In this document: positions 1 to 11,100 of the stretch, piece after piece | How the letters are laid out: each line of letters begins with the position of its first letter | How positions within the stretch are numbered: the stretch's first letter is position 1 | NCBI GenBank assembly: GCA_025766275.1 | Contig: JAFKAC010000024.1 | Span: forward strand, 186,001 to 250,000 | Length of the DNA stretch: 64,000 bases | From: Lactarius indigo | Lineage: Eukaryota > Basidiomycota > Agaricomycetes > Russulales > Russulaceae | Reading direction: 5' to 3' | The notes under the pieces: model-generated | The model's input: only the letters and a program-made list of their open reading frames with translations | Database searches by the model: none | Told to the model about the DNA's origin: nothing | Made by a program: the position numbers and the translations under genes

Positions 1-339
1 CCGGATGAAAGAGCTCTCAGACCGCAACTGTTGCCCTGTGCCCAGCACAGCCCCGTAAGTGCTACCCCCTTTGTGCTCCGTGCCCTTTTAAGGGTCCCTT
101 GTGCTTCGGTGAACCCAACCGCCTGTCAACCATACTTACATATCGACCTGTCTCCTCTGGGAGGTGACACCTAGCGGAGTTATTTTTCTCGGCTATTTAC
201 CCTTCTTTGCCTGCACGTGAGTCTCGGCTTACTTACTTTCTCTCAATTCCTGTTACATTGTGACTGGAGACCGGCTTTGTATTATGTACTGCCCCGGAAT
301 AAAATCGATTCAAAAAAAAAAAAAAAAAAAAAAAAAAAA
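1..339 (+). mobile_element. 3' end of a polyadenylated retrocopy (LINE-like or processed transcript)
   Basis: An AATAAA hexamer lies at 298-303 and is followed after 8 nt by an uninterrupted run of 28 A (312-339). Immediately after the A run the sequence becomes codons of the Gypsy A C-terminal domain, in register with the same region of copy C near 19070. The A tail therefore marks the 3' end of an RNA-derived insertion into Gypsy A. No reverse transcriptase or other coding sequence is visible in the 311 bp present, and the 5' part lies outside the window. It could be a LINE 3' end, a SINE or a processed pseudogene. Confidence 0.65.
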
Positions 340-633
340 GTGACTCGTCCCCTATCTTCTTGAGGGCACAGTCCATGGTGTTCCCTTCTTTGATCATGAT
401 GAGGTCTTCATGAGCAATGAAGGCTTGGTTGTTGTGAGGGCGGTGTGGCCTGGCGTATAGGGGTTGGCCATAAATGTACGGCGACCCACTTACCAACCCT
501 AGTGCGAATGGGTTGCCACACATGACCACTTGCACATGGTCAGCGTTTACGACTTGTCCTCCAGGGAGTGTGACCTTGAAGGGAATTGAATTGGGTCCCC
601 TATTGTGCCAGAACCCTTCTGGTGCCATAAGGG
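340..633 (-). pseudogene. Gypsy A, C-terminal domain fragment
   Basis: The minus-strand reading matches the C-terminal pol domain of copies B (8131-8650), C (18848-19393) and E (32573-33118). Shared blocks include a PEGF-type segment, a VQVV..GNPF block and GSPYIYGQPLY. It is cut on the left by the poly-A tail at 312-339 and on the right by the inverted-repeat element starting at 634. The pol frame resumes at about 3012. Confidence 0.75.
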
Positions 634-1138
634 GCATCAGGAAAAATGGTATCCTAAAATTTTTTAAAAACTTTAGCAAATTTTAGAAAAATGGTAATAT
701 GTGAATAATTGCTATGATTTTTCAAAAGTTGTGAAATTTTGACAAGATAAAGACCTCCCCTCTAATATCTAGTTAGATTTTGTGAAATATTACCAAATAT
801 CTGCATAAATGAACACATGTTTAGTGTGTCTTGGATGAATGTGTCCAAGTCCAAATTTACATCACATCCAGCAATGCATTTCAGTGCAATTTACTCAACT
901 GTGGCTGCATTCACAAAACAATCATATATTTTTGACTAAATAAGGTACATGTGCTACAATCTAATTAATGTGAGGGAAGCATGGTGGCAGGTGGGGGTCT
1001 TGCATGGCGTGAATGGTTGTGCCGGGGTCTTGAAGCCACGTGGCGGGCCTTGCATGCCATGATGAGGCAGCATGGCAGGTCGGCAGTGGCAGGGTCTTGA
1101 TGGCACATGGTGGGCTCTTGCATGGTGTGCTGGGGGTG

Positions 1139-1345
1139 TGGCGCCGGTGGTGGTTGGCACGCTGGGGTGGCGCGCTGGGTCGGCGGTAGCGGGTCTTGAC
1201 GGCATGTGGTGGGTTCTTGCGTGGCGTGTTGGGGTCGTGGCGCCGGTGGTGGTGGGCACACTGGGGTGGCGCGCTGGGTTGGTGGTGGCGAGGTCCTGCA
1301 CGCCGCACTGGCGTGGCGTGAAGGCCAGTGGCGACAGCAGTGGGG
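1139..1345. repeat. About 102-bp imperfect tandem repeat inside the inverted-repeat element
   Basis: A GC-rich unit beginning TGGCGCCGGTGGTGG near 1139 recurs near 1240, with the internal block GGGGTGGCGCGCTGGG present twice. Related but more degraded GGC-rich sequence extends from about 1060 to 1490. The ORFs here are low-complexity Pro/Thr/His or Gly/Val translations and are not considered genes. Confidence 0.5.
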
Positions 1346-1799
1346 TCTTGCGTGCCATAAGGGGGCGGTGTGGTGTTAAGTTGGAGGAGGCGGGGTCTTG
1401 GGCCCCAGGTCGTGGCGGTGTGGTGGCAGGTTGGTGGTCAGGGCATTGCATGCCACGTCGGGGGTGGCAATGAGGCCGGTGCAGCCACGGCCGTGGTGGT
1501 CATGGAGGGTCCTGCAAGCGGAAAAAGAAAGAAAAAAAAAAAAAAACATATCTAAGCATTGGGCTGAAGTCCAGCTCTTCCTCAACCACGTCTTTCCTCT
1601 TGCGTAGGCTGTGGAGGTGGTCTGCATGCGTGGTGGGAAGAGAAGAAAAAAAACCCCCCCATGGGGGAGCATTGAGAGGAAATGGAGTGAGCACATGTTC
1701 ACGCGTATCGCAATGACACACCTTTCCACGCCACAGATTATACCTCCGCTTGATGAATTTTTTCTAAGTCGCCACACTTGCCGCGTCGCCACATCACCT

Positions 1800-2590
1800 C
1801 CCTCCTGCATCTTGGATACAGTAAGTGTTTTTTTTTTCCCCTTGTCTCTCACCATGCTGATATCCAGGCCACTGTACCCGTTCACACCACTGCTATCCCA
1901 GTCTGGTCAGTGTGGCCTCCACTCCCACGGCCAACGCAAGATGCAGCCAACGGTACGTTTTTTTTTTTCTTTTTTGTTTTCTTTTAACAGGCCCCTCAAG
2001 GATCTACCACCACACTATGCAAGGACGATGCCCACACCCCATCTGCGGCGAGCGCCAGCTATGCAAGCCACCACCACCCTCCCTTGGCCCCAACACCCCC
2101 GCCGCCATTCCCCACCACACTCATCATGAAGAGGCGGCTGACGACGAGCTGAGCTTCGGCCCAGCAGACAAGATATGTTTTCCTTTTCTTTTCTCTTTTT
2201 CTCTTTCTCATTCTGCTTCTCTAGCGCATGCAGTGCACCCCCCACCTTGCCTTGCAAGTCCTCCCCACCACCTCGCCACATGCAAGACAGGACAATGGCG
2301 CCACACCGTCCCCTCCAACCGCGGCCGCCCCTCCATGCACATCCGCCTTGCACAAGTGCTGCAGCGCTCCAAGAATCCAGGTAAGTTTTTTTTTTTTTTT
2401 TCCTTTAATGTTGAACTCGGCGCAGGACTGTTGTCCACCCATTTGCTCGCCACCACACCACTCGTGGCAATGCCACCGCTGCCCACTTGGCTCAAAGTAT
2501 AATATTTAGATAAGTTTTTTTTTTCCTTTTCTTTTCTTTTCTTCTTTTTCTTATATTGAACCTGCAGGCTTATGGCAATTGACACTGCTA
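1800..2590 (+). other. Series of T-rich intron-like blocks between short Pro/His/Thr-rich segments
   Basis: At least four blocks have a donor-like start, a poly-T or pyrimidine tract and an AG end. They lie near 1818-1866 (GTAAGTG...CCAG), 1952-1990 (GTACG...ACAG), 2380-2433 (GTAAG...GCAG) and 2510-2568 (ATAAG, imperfect donor, ...GCAG). A T-rich block near 2170-2223 ends in CTAG. The segments between them are 100-200 bp and translate to low-complexity Pro, His, Ala and Thr runs. This could be a captured multi-exon gene or repeated poly-T insertions. No known domain is recognised. Confidence 0.35.
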
Positions 2591-3011
2591 CCCTGCTCCA
2601 CTGTTATGCTGCTGCACAATTGTGGTCAGGTGACCAGACCACTGCCACCTTTGACGCTACCACCACCTACCTTGTATTAGTTGTAGTTTTATGTATTCTT
2701 ATTAGTCACAATATATTATTGTTTTTTGGATGCAACACTAATTGAATGCCTTGTTTGCAACTGAATACTCTGCCTGTTGTGATGAAATTTTGGACACATT
2801 CATCTAAGATATGCTGAGATATGTCCATTTATGCCAATATCTGGTAAGATTTTGCAAAATATTACTGGAAATTTGGAGGGAGGTTTTTATCTCACCTATC
2901 TTAACAATCTTGGAAATTCAGAAATATCGCTAATTTCTCAGCATATATTGCCATTTTTCTAAAATTTGTTAAAGTTTTTGAAAATTTCAGGATACCGTTT
3001 TTCCTGATGGG

Positions 3012-6000
3012 AGGCAGGATCGTCTTTGGGAGATCGGGGCTCATGGGGCGCCACTTGGAAGACTCAGATGTCTCCTCTGTACATGGGGCCTCTGTTGGTG
3101 TAGACAATATAAGGGGTGGCATCGGGATCGTCAGTGTGGCTTCATGTTCTGAGGAAGGAATGTCTTGCCAGGTATTGATTGCTATCGTCATAGATAGCGT
3201 TATTGTCCTCCAATACTTCTGCCTCGCCTTCCTTGCTTTCCTCCGCATCTCCGCCAGGTGCAGTTGTTCATCCTGCCACTTGTGTGCCGTCTCCTTCCAC
3301 TGCATCTCCCATGCTTGGAGCGATTGTGCACTCGTCAGCGCTTGGGAGAGCCGCTTGAAGGGTGGCGAGTTCTTCAGTGGTGATGGGGGTGGTGTTGAAT
3401 TGCTGACCGGTATCGGGGTCAATGAGGTTGTAAGTGGGGGTGGTGTCATTGGTGAGGACCCCTCTGGTAGGTAAGGGGAAGCGTCTCTGGATAGCGTCCC
3501 ACTCTTGCTGGGTGATAAGCCCCTCTTCGTCGGGGACATCTTCAGGAGCTCTGAAGGTGTGTAGCACATTATGGGCCACTGCACCCCTTGCGAGGTGTTC
3601 GACGAGTGTGGGGTTCGGTGTGGAGGCATTGGTGGTGGGAGTAGTCATGAGAGGATGGAAGTCAGGAGGGGGAGATGAAGTCTTAGCACAACATTGCGCG
3701 GCCCTTATATGCACTTCTTGGTTGGGGTTTGAAGTTTTGAAATCCCGAATGGCTTGGTCAGCGAAGACATCATCCTTATCTACCCACTGATTATCTGAGT
3801 CAGGGTAGCCCTTCCATTTGACAAGGTACTGGAGCCGACGTCTTCTGCCGAATCGCTGAGAGTCCAGAATCTTTTCGATTTCGTACTCTTCTTCGTTATC
3901 TACCAAATCCAGTGGTGGGTGCTGGTAGTTTGGTCCGTGCATGGGCGTTTCATGATAAGGTGTGAGAAGATCTATGTGGAAAACATCATGGATGCTCCAC
4001 TGTGTGGGAAGTTCGAGGCAGTAATTGACAGGGGACATCACCTGGATGACCTTAAATGGTCCATGCCATTTTGCAGCTAATTTTGCGGTTGGTTGATGCA
4101 TATGTAGGTGGCGCCCTTCAAGCCATACAAGGTCCCCTTCTTTGAATTTGGGTGTATCTTTGTGTTTGACCCATGACTTTTGTGCCCTGAACATGCAGGA
4201 GAAGGCACGCTGTCATGCCTGTTTGAATTGGTCTAGCCTCAGTGACACCTGTGGGATAGGGGATGGTCTATCGGTCCAATCAGCGTGGGGGTTGTACCCT
4301 GATAAGAGGAAGAAGGGGGACTCCCACATGGTCTCATTTGGCCAATTATTGTGTGTGAATTCTGCCATTGGTAGATATCAGACCCAATTGTCCTGCCGCT
4401 CATTTACCCAAAAGTGGAGGTATTGTTCCAGCCACTGATTTGTTCATTCCGATTGGCCGTCGGTCCTGGGGTGATAAGCAGTTGAGATATTTTGGCTGAT
4501 GCCAAGGATCTTGCATATTTCTCACATAAACTTGGATGCGAAGTGAGGGTCTTGATCACTGATAACACGCAAGGGGAGTCCAAATCGTGGAAAAACATGG
4601 GACACATACAGAGTGGCTGTTCCCTCAGCAGTTATCTCCTCATGACAAGGGATGAAGATGGTGGCTTTGGTACAGTCATGATCTGTTACGGTTAGAATGG
4701 AGTCATAGCCGTGGGATATGGGGAGTTTGGTGATAAAGTCCACTGTAATAGTCTTGAATGGTAAAGCTTCTGGTTTGGGATAGATGGGTTGCAGAGGTGC
4801 TCGGATGGGACGGAGATTGACTTTGTGTCGTTGACATTACGCGCACCCCTTAACGTAATCTGTAACGTCGTTCTTCATCTGTGGCCACCAGTAATGTCGT
4901 TCTGTCAGTTGGAGGGTGCGTTTAATGCCTGGGTGACCATATACAGGAGAATCGTGATGGGCCGTGATAATGGTGCATTTGTCATGGGTGCCACCAGTGA
5001 CCACTCGACGTCCATCTTTGTACCATGTTCCCTCAATGTCGTTTAGTTTATGTGTGTCAACCCAAGGCTTCAACTTAGCTGTGTCCTGCTCGTAAATGGG
5101 GTGTTCCAGAGTCATTTCTACTGGTAGAATCTCTGGTCTTTTGCGGGGATTTCATGGTTCCTCCAGAGTATTGGCACATATGAAGACACTTTCTGGTAGC
5201 ACTGTTATCCCTTCATTGTCATTTTCCCCTTGGTCGTAGTCTGGTCTTTGTGACAGTGCGTCGGCGCGTCCGTTGGAAGTTCCTTTGATGTGGTGAATCT
5301 CAAAGTTGTACTCAGAAAGTTCGAGCACTTCCCTGGCAATGCGTCTGCTAATCTTCTGCAGTGATTTCCAGTATTGTAGGTTGAGATGGTCGGAGAAGAC
5401 CTTGATTTTGTGGGGGGAGCCTGCTAAGAGAGGTCTCCAATGGCGGAAAGCTTTGACAATTGCCAGGAGTTTGAGGTTGTAGATGTCGTAGTTCTGTTCT
5501 GCTTTGTTGAGAGTGGATGAGTAATAACCGATGGGGTGTTGTTTGCCATCTCCTTTGTGCTGAAGGAGGACCACTCCAGTTGCAAAACACAATGCGTCAA
5601 CCTCCAACTCGAATTGTTGGGTGAGATCGGGATGCACTAGAACAGGTTCGCTGGTGACAAGGGTCTTAAGGTCTTGGAATGCCTTTTCTTCTTCGGTTCC
5701 CCAATGCCATTCGGTGTCTTTTCGTGTTAGTTTGTTGAGTGGTTGTGCCTTAGTTGCAAAGCCCTGTATAAAAGGTTGATAAAAGTTGCAAAAGCCAAGA
5801 AAAGAGCGGACGTCCTTAACTTTGGTTGGTGTAGGCCAGTCCTTGATGCCAGAAATTTTGATGGGGTCCATGCATATCACCCCCTTTTCAAGGATTACCC
5901 CCAGGTAATCCATGCACGGAGAGTGGAAGAGGCATTTTTCGAGTTTGTAATAGAGGTCGTGCTCCGTGGATACACAGAGGACATCTTTGACCGCTTCAAT

Positions 6001-7362
6001 GTGATCGTTTAGCGAATGCTTAAGTCCTGTTGCGATGCTGATGTCGTCCATATATACCTGAATAACTGTGCTGCGTGCTTCATGTTTAGCCATGATGTCT
6101 CTAAATATGAAGTTCATCATGGTCTGGAACGTTGCGGGGGAGTTGGTCAAGCTGAAAAACATCACCGTTGGTTCAAATAGTCTGTATTGCATCTTAAACA
6201 TGGCCTTTTCCTCATCCCCTTCTTTGATGCGCACATTGTTATATCCCCACCTAACGTCAAGTTTGGTGTAGATGTGGGTGTTGCTTAGGTCAGTGATGAG
6301 GTCAGAGATAAGGGGGAGGGGGTACTGATTGCGAATAGTGATGGCGTTGATTCTTTGGTAATCTTGTACCGGCTGTAGCTTTCCATCCTTCTTCTTGATG
6401 AAGAAAAAGGAGGATGCGTAGGGAGACTTAGAAGGTCATATGTACCCCTTTTTCAGTTGTTCGTCTATCCACTTGCGCAGCTTCTTGTCTTCTTCTTGTG
6501 TCATCGGGTATATTTTGCAGTCAATGGTGTTGGCTGTCCCTGGTTTAAACTCGATTGCATGATCCCAGGGTCTACTGGGAGGAAACCTGTCCAACACTTC
6601 TTCACTGAAGAGGTGTTCAAACTCTCGATACTCAGGGGGTAACTCAGCTTTCGTAACATTGTTGGGCAGCTATGGTGAGATCTGTAGCTGTTGCCCTGAT
6701 TCGACAGTCTTCTTTGAATTGTTGTTGCTGCTTGTCAGTGATAACGCAGGAATGTACGACTTCGTATTCGTCGTTTTGTACGGAGGCAGCTGCGACGACA
6801 GGTGTGATTCTTTCGATGCAGGGGTTTACTGATCAGATGATGATGGGGAGCATAGCCTCGTGTATGGCTGCTTGCAACCATTTGATATGGGGGTCGTATA
6901 TAGTGAGCCAAGGATATCCCAGCACAACATCTTCATCTCCTATGTCCGTGATAAGGAAGTGTATTTCCTTGTTAATTCCTTTAGTTTGCACATCAACATC
7001 AACATAATGGGTGATATGCCCCGATTTGTTTTCTGTGTTGTCGATGTTCCATATCTTCTTTGGGATGTCTAGTGGTTTGGTCCCAAATCCCATCCTTTTG
7101 ACGAAGGAGGGTCTCATGAAGCAATGTGTTGCCCCTGAGTCAACTAATGCTTGTATGTCGGCCATTGTGTAACTGGTGTGAATCGATACTGGAACTCTCA
7201 TTGAACGATAGCAAGTCATGATTACACTGTTACAATTAACTGCCCTCACCCAGGCCGATGGGTTCAGGTGTCCTGAAAACCCTCCTTTTTCCACAATTGC
7301 TGGAGGATAAGGTCTTTCACATCGTCCGATTCTCCGGCTACTCCGTCGAGCCAATCACTGGC
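3012..7362 (-). pseudogene. Gypsy A pol pseudogene (protease to chromodomain)
   Basis: Minus-strand order: retropepsin with ALVDSGAT near 7140-7120; reverse transcriptase with YMDD near 6050; RNase H with the AIVKAFRHWRPLLAG block near 5440; integrase HHCC zinc region (5040-4840) and D,D-35-E core (about 4740-4420); chromodomain (EYEIEKIL...YLVKWKGYPD, about 3895-3790); then a Thr/Pro-rich tail running into 3012. Breaks include TGA at 4444-4446 inside the conserved SERTNQW block, TGA at 3064-3066, and several frame changes between 4200 and 5150. The 3' continuation is at 340-633 beyond the inverted-repeat element. Confidence 0.85.
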
Positions 7363-7508
7363 ACGTTGTTGAGGGGGTGCTCCTTGGGCTGCCCTGGTAG
7401 CGACTTCTGGTTCTTGTTGATGATAGTCAGTGTTGATATACCGACTAGTTGATGCCTGAGGCGAATAGCCTCCTCGTGGTTGCCTGCAATCTCAGGCCAT
7501 GTGTCCGT
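7264..7508 (-). pseudogene. Gypsy A gag, 3' part
   Basis: This is the end of gag after the zinc knuckle, equivalent to 23606-23850 of copy C. Gag terminates at TGA 7264-7266 after an EGFQD-type ending. The pol frame overlaps it, and the overlap holds AAAACCC at 7276-7282 on the plus strand, that is GGGTTTT on the coding strand. On the right the gene is cut at 7508 inside the zinc knuckle by repeat X and continues at 15532. Confidence 0.7.
7276..7282 (-). promoter_or_regulatory. Predicted -1 frameshift heptamer, Gypsy A
   Basis: The coding strand reads G GGT TTT in the gag frame. This fits the X XXY YYZ slippery pattern and lies four codons before the gag stop, inside the gag/pol overlap. Copies B and C have the same heptamer at the same codons. 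Confidence 0.5.
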
Positions 7509-7648
7509 TGATACCCCAAACTGCCGGTAGACGGTTCATAGGGCAGCTCGAGACAGTCGGGTTCTGGAGGCGTGAAGCCGTGCTGCCAGTCGTGCAGGCC
7601 TTCGCGGGTATCACAACTTCGCACAGGGAATCGTCTCGGTCGGGGACG

Positions 7649-8100
7649 TGTAACGCCGTCATGATGTTAGCTCGACTTGAGCTTTTGAAAAGGCGACTGT
7701 GTAACTTAGCTAATCACACCCCGAGGCGTATGGCACGAAGGCAACTTCTAGACATTCGAAGACGCTAGTATGACGACAGCACTCTAATTGGACAGAGGCG
7801 AAGATTGGACACGAGAAGTAGAAGTGATGATTGAAGAAGACCAAGATGGTGTATCTTGGTCTTCCACAGCTACCTTAAATACAAGAAGAGCAGGCTTTCA
7901 AGCACTGCTATGAGTCACAGTAATGTAGCATCCAACGTATCGTGTAAGTAGCGCAATCCTAGTACTACTACTACCTGTACTAGGATCGAGTCATCCTTCA
8001 ACACCTAACTCCTATTGTAATCTCCGAGTCCGTGACTAATATACCTTACCACTGTAGTCACAACCGGTACAGTAAGGGTCCGATGTGCACAACCATAACA
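7649..8100 (-). repeat. Gypsy B 3' LTR
   Basis: The 452-bp repeat begins TGTAACGCC on the plus strand and ends ATAACA. It is paired with 14864-15315. It carries more TpG/CpA at former CpG sites than its partner. It contains the paired GAAGACCAAGAT / ATCTTGGTCTTC arms and a TATA-like TATTTAAG on the minus strand. Confidence 0.93.
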
Positions 8101-8112
8101 TCACCCCCTTTT
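8101..8112 (-). promoter_or_regulatory. Gypsy B polypurine tract
   Basis: The coding strand reads AAAAGGGGGTGA directly against the 3' LTR. This is the expected position for the plus-strand primer. Element E has the identical tract at 32541-32552 and element C has AAAAGGGGGTAA at 17754-17765. Confidence 0.8.
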
Positions 8113-8130
8113 CAGTGTGAGACCCCAGAC

Positions 8131-11100
8131 TCACCGAAAGTCCCGCGCCGTCCACGTGGATTGCTCATCGCTAATCCTCTCGAACACATTGGCCCTCTCC
8201 AACCGGTAGATGCAGTCCCGTTTGTCGTCCCTTGCCGACAACCGCATGGCCTGGAGCTGGCAGATACGGGCAGCGAGCCTCTCTTCTTTGTATGCGGCCG
8301 CCCGGTAACGCGTTACCTCTGCAGTCAGGGACTCATCCCCGATGCGGTTCAACGCACGGTCGGTGATCTTGTTGGAAGTGAGGATGACCAGATCCTTGTG
8401 GGCGATGAAGGCGCGTCCCGCAGCCGATAGCATCGGATAGGCGTAGAGGGGTTTGCCGTAAAGGTGGGGAGAGCCGGGGATGAGTCCTAGTACAAAAGGG
8501 TTCGCACCTCCAACAATTTGAATGTGACTGGCGTTCCTCTCTACGCCGTCGGGTCCGGTGATGGGGAAATGAATGTAATGGGGCTGTTGATTCGCCCTGA
8601 ACCCTTCTGGCGCAAGGACCTGCGCAGGGTCGTCGTTGTGCGTGATGGGGGTGTGAAGTGCGACGCCGGGCAGTCGCACACGTCCTCGAGACATGGCAGT
8701 TCCGTCAGTGTGGACAAGCCATGGGGTGATTCGGGGATCAGTAGGGTGGCTGTGCGTTCGAAGGAGGGGGTGTCTGACCAGGTAGTAATCCTTGTTGTCA
8801 ACGTGAGCTTTGTCGTTAGGGAGCGCTGCCTGCGCTGCCGCAACTCGCTCAATCTCCTCTGCGCTAAGCGCAGTTGTTTGTCGGCCCACTCCTTCGCCAC
8901 TCTCCGCCAATCCTCCGCTGCTTCTAACTCCAGTTGGGTCTTCAAGGGGGCAGTCAGCAGGGAGAATTCCCCGCGTGCCGATGAGGTCGTCACCTGGGGG
9001 GACGACGGCAACGGGTTCTCTATTGCCGTTGTCGTCTTGGAAGATGTGAGGGACGGCATGCTGCTGCTCGTCGTTGGGCTGGTGAGTCGGGTCGGGGAAC
9101 CTCTGTAGGACATTAGCCCACTCTTGAGCGGTGATATGCCCCGTTCGCATGTTTGCAGGTGTGTACGGAGTGAGCTGGACCTGTTGAACCATGGTTTCTT
9201 CGTTGTTTTTGATGAGGTTGGCAGCGTCTTGTGTGACTTGGTCGAGGAGGATCGCCGTGGTGACATGTCTGAGAGGGGAAGTGGGCATAGAGGTATGAGA
9301 GGATCGGATGTAGGAGTGATACTCTCCCTGGTCGCCCTCAGGCTGGCTTTTAAGATGTCGTATGGCCGTTTGGCCCGTTTGATATTCTTTTATCGCTTCT
9401 GGGGCGAACACGTCATCCTTATCGACCCACTGGTTCTCCGAGTCCGGGTAGCCCTTCCATTTGACGAGGTATTGCAATTTCTTTCTTCTTCCGAAATGCC
9501 GGGAGTCCACAATGGCCTCGACTTCGTATTCTTCTTCACCTTCCACAAGATCCGGTGGTGGACGTGGGTAATTTTCACCGTGAAAGGCTGTATTCTTGTA
9601 CGGCGTGAGAAGATCGATGTGGAACACTGGGTGGATACTCCACTGCATGGGAAGTTTGAGGCGATAGTTGTAAGGGGACATCACCTGAACCACCTTAAAC
9701 GGTCCGTGGCATCGCGCCGCTAGTTTTGCTGTGGGCTGATTGGTCTGTAGATGTTTCCCTTCCAGCCACACTTCGTCACCGACTTGATAGCGCGGGGTGT
9801 CCTTGTGCCGGACCCAGCTATCTTGTGCCTTTTTGATAAGGTCCTGGGCAAGTCGGCGTGCTTCCTTTAGTTGTGTCAGCCTGGTGATCACATTCGGAAT
9901 TGGGGATGGCTTATCCGTCCAATCAGCTGTCGGGTTATACCCCATCAGGAGCATAAATGGCGATTGTTTTGTGTGTTTGTGGGGCCAATTGTTGTGAGCG
10001 AATTCTGCTATGGGGAGATATTCCGCCCAGTTATCTTGACGCTTGTTGGCCCAAAATCGCAGGTATTGTTCGAGCCACTGATTGGTCCGCTCAGACTGCC
10101 CGTCCATACGGGGATGATAGGCCGTGGAAATGTTCTGTTGGATGCCCAGTATATGGCATACTTCTCGTGTGAATTTGGAGGTAAATCGGGGGTCGTGGTC
10201 GCTGATGATTTTACGTGGTAGCCCGAATTGTTTGAACACATGATTTACGTACAGGATAGCGGTATCTTCCGCTGTAATCTCCTCGTTGCACGGGACAAAT
10301 ATGGATGCCTTGCTGCAGTCGTGATCTGTGACAGTGAGGATGCTGTTGTACGACTGTGAGGTCAGCAATTTGGTGATGAAGTCGAGGGCGATAGTATGAA
10401 AAGGAGGGGCATCCGTAATGGCGGTGATCGGGTGTAATGGAGCACGGGTCGGCCTGGTATTGACCTTGTTTCGCTGGCAGTCAGCGCATCCCGTAACATA
10501 CTCGTACACATCCCGGCAAATGCTCAGCCACCAGTGGTGTCGTTCTACAATTCGTTGTGTCCTGCTTATTCTGGGATGTCCGTGTACCGGCGGGTCATGA
10601 TGGTCTTGTATGATAGCTCGATATGTCGTCGCAGGCCCCGTAACTACCAATCGCCCGTCTTTATACCATTCTCCTTCTATCTTTTTGAGACGGTGGGCAT
10701 CGACCCAGGTCTTGATTATGGCAGGGTCTTGTCGTCGTCTCAGTTGTTGCATCATGGGGTGTATTTCCAGTGTACGTGCCACATTAGCAGCTCATATGAA
10801 CACCTCCGGAGGTAGAACAACCACACCTTGGTTATCTTCTTCTCCCTGATCATAATCCGGCCGTCGTGATAGCGCGTCTGCTCTACCGTTGTTCTTTCCT
10901 CTGATATGATGGATCTTGAAGTCATATTCCATTAGTTCTAGGACTTCTCAGGCAACCCTTCTACTGATCTTTTGCGGTGTCTTCCAGTACTGCAGGTTTA
11001 GATGGTCTGAGAATATTTTGATTTTGTGTGGGGATCCCGCTAGTAGGGGGCGCCAGTGTCTGAGGGCTTTCACGATGGCGAGAAGTTCTAAGTCATAAAT

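Larger units (their letters stand above)
634..3008. mobile_element. Inverted-repeat DNA element with intron-like modules, non-autonomous
   Basis: The first about 60 bp (634-700) and the last about 60 bp (2945-3008) are near-perfect inverted repeats, beginning ATCAGGAAAAA at both ends and continuing into AT-rich sequence. The element separates two halves of one Gypsy A codon stretch, as shown by the uninterrupted copy C near 19340. A G-run flanks both sides (GGG at 631-633 and 3009-3011), so the exact TSD is ambiguous. There is no transposase-like ORF. The interior has a GC-rich part with an imperfect tandem repeat of about 102 bp near 1139-1340, then a series of segments separated by T-rich blocks resembling introns. 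Superfamily unassigned. Confidence 0.75.

Noticed and set aside
954..1473. Overlapping long ORFs on both strands
   Set aside because: They are low-complexity translations of a GC-rich tandem repeat, open in several frames at once, with no domain.
8518..9723. Plus-strand ORFs antisense to Gypsy B pol
   Set aside because: They mirror the conserved minus-strand pol frame; composition follows the antisense of pol.
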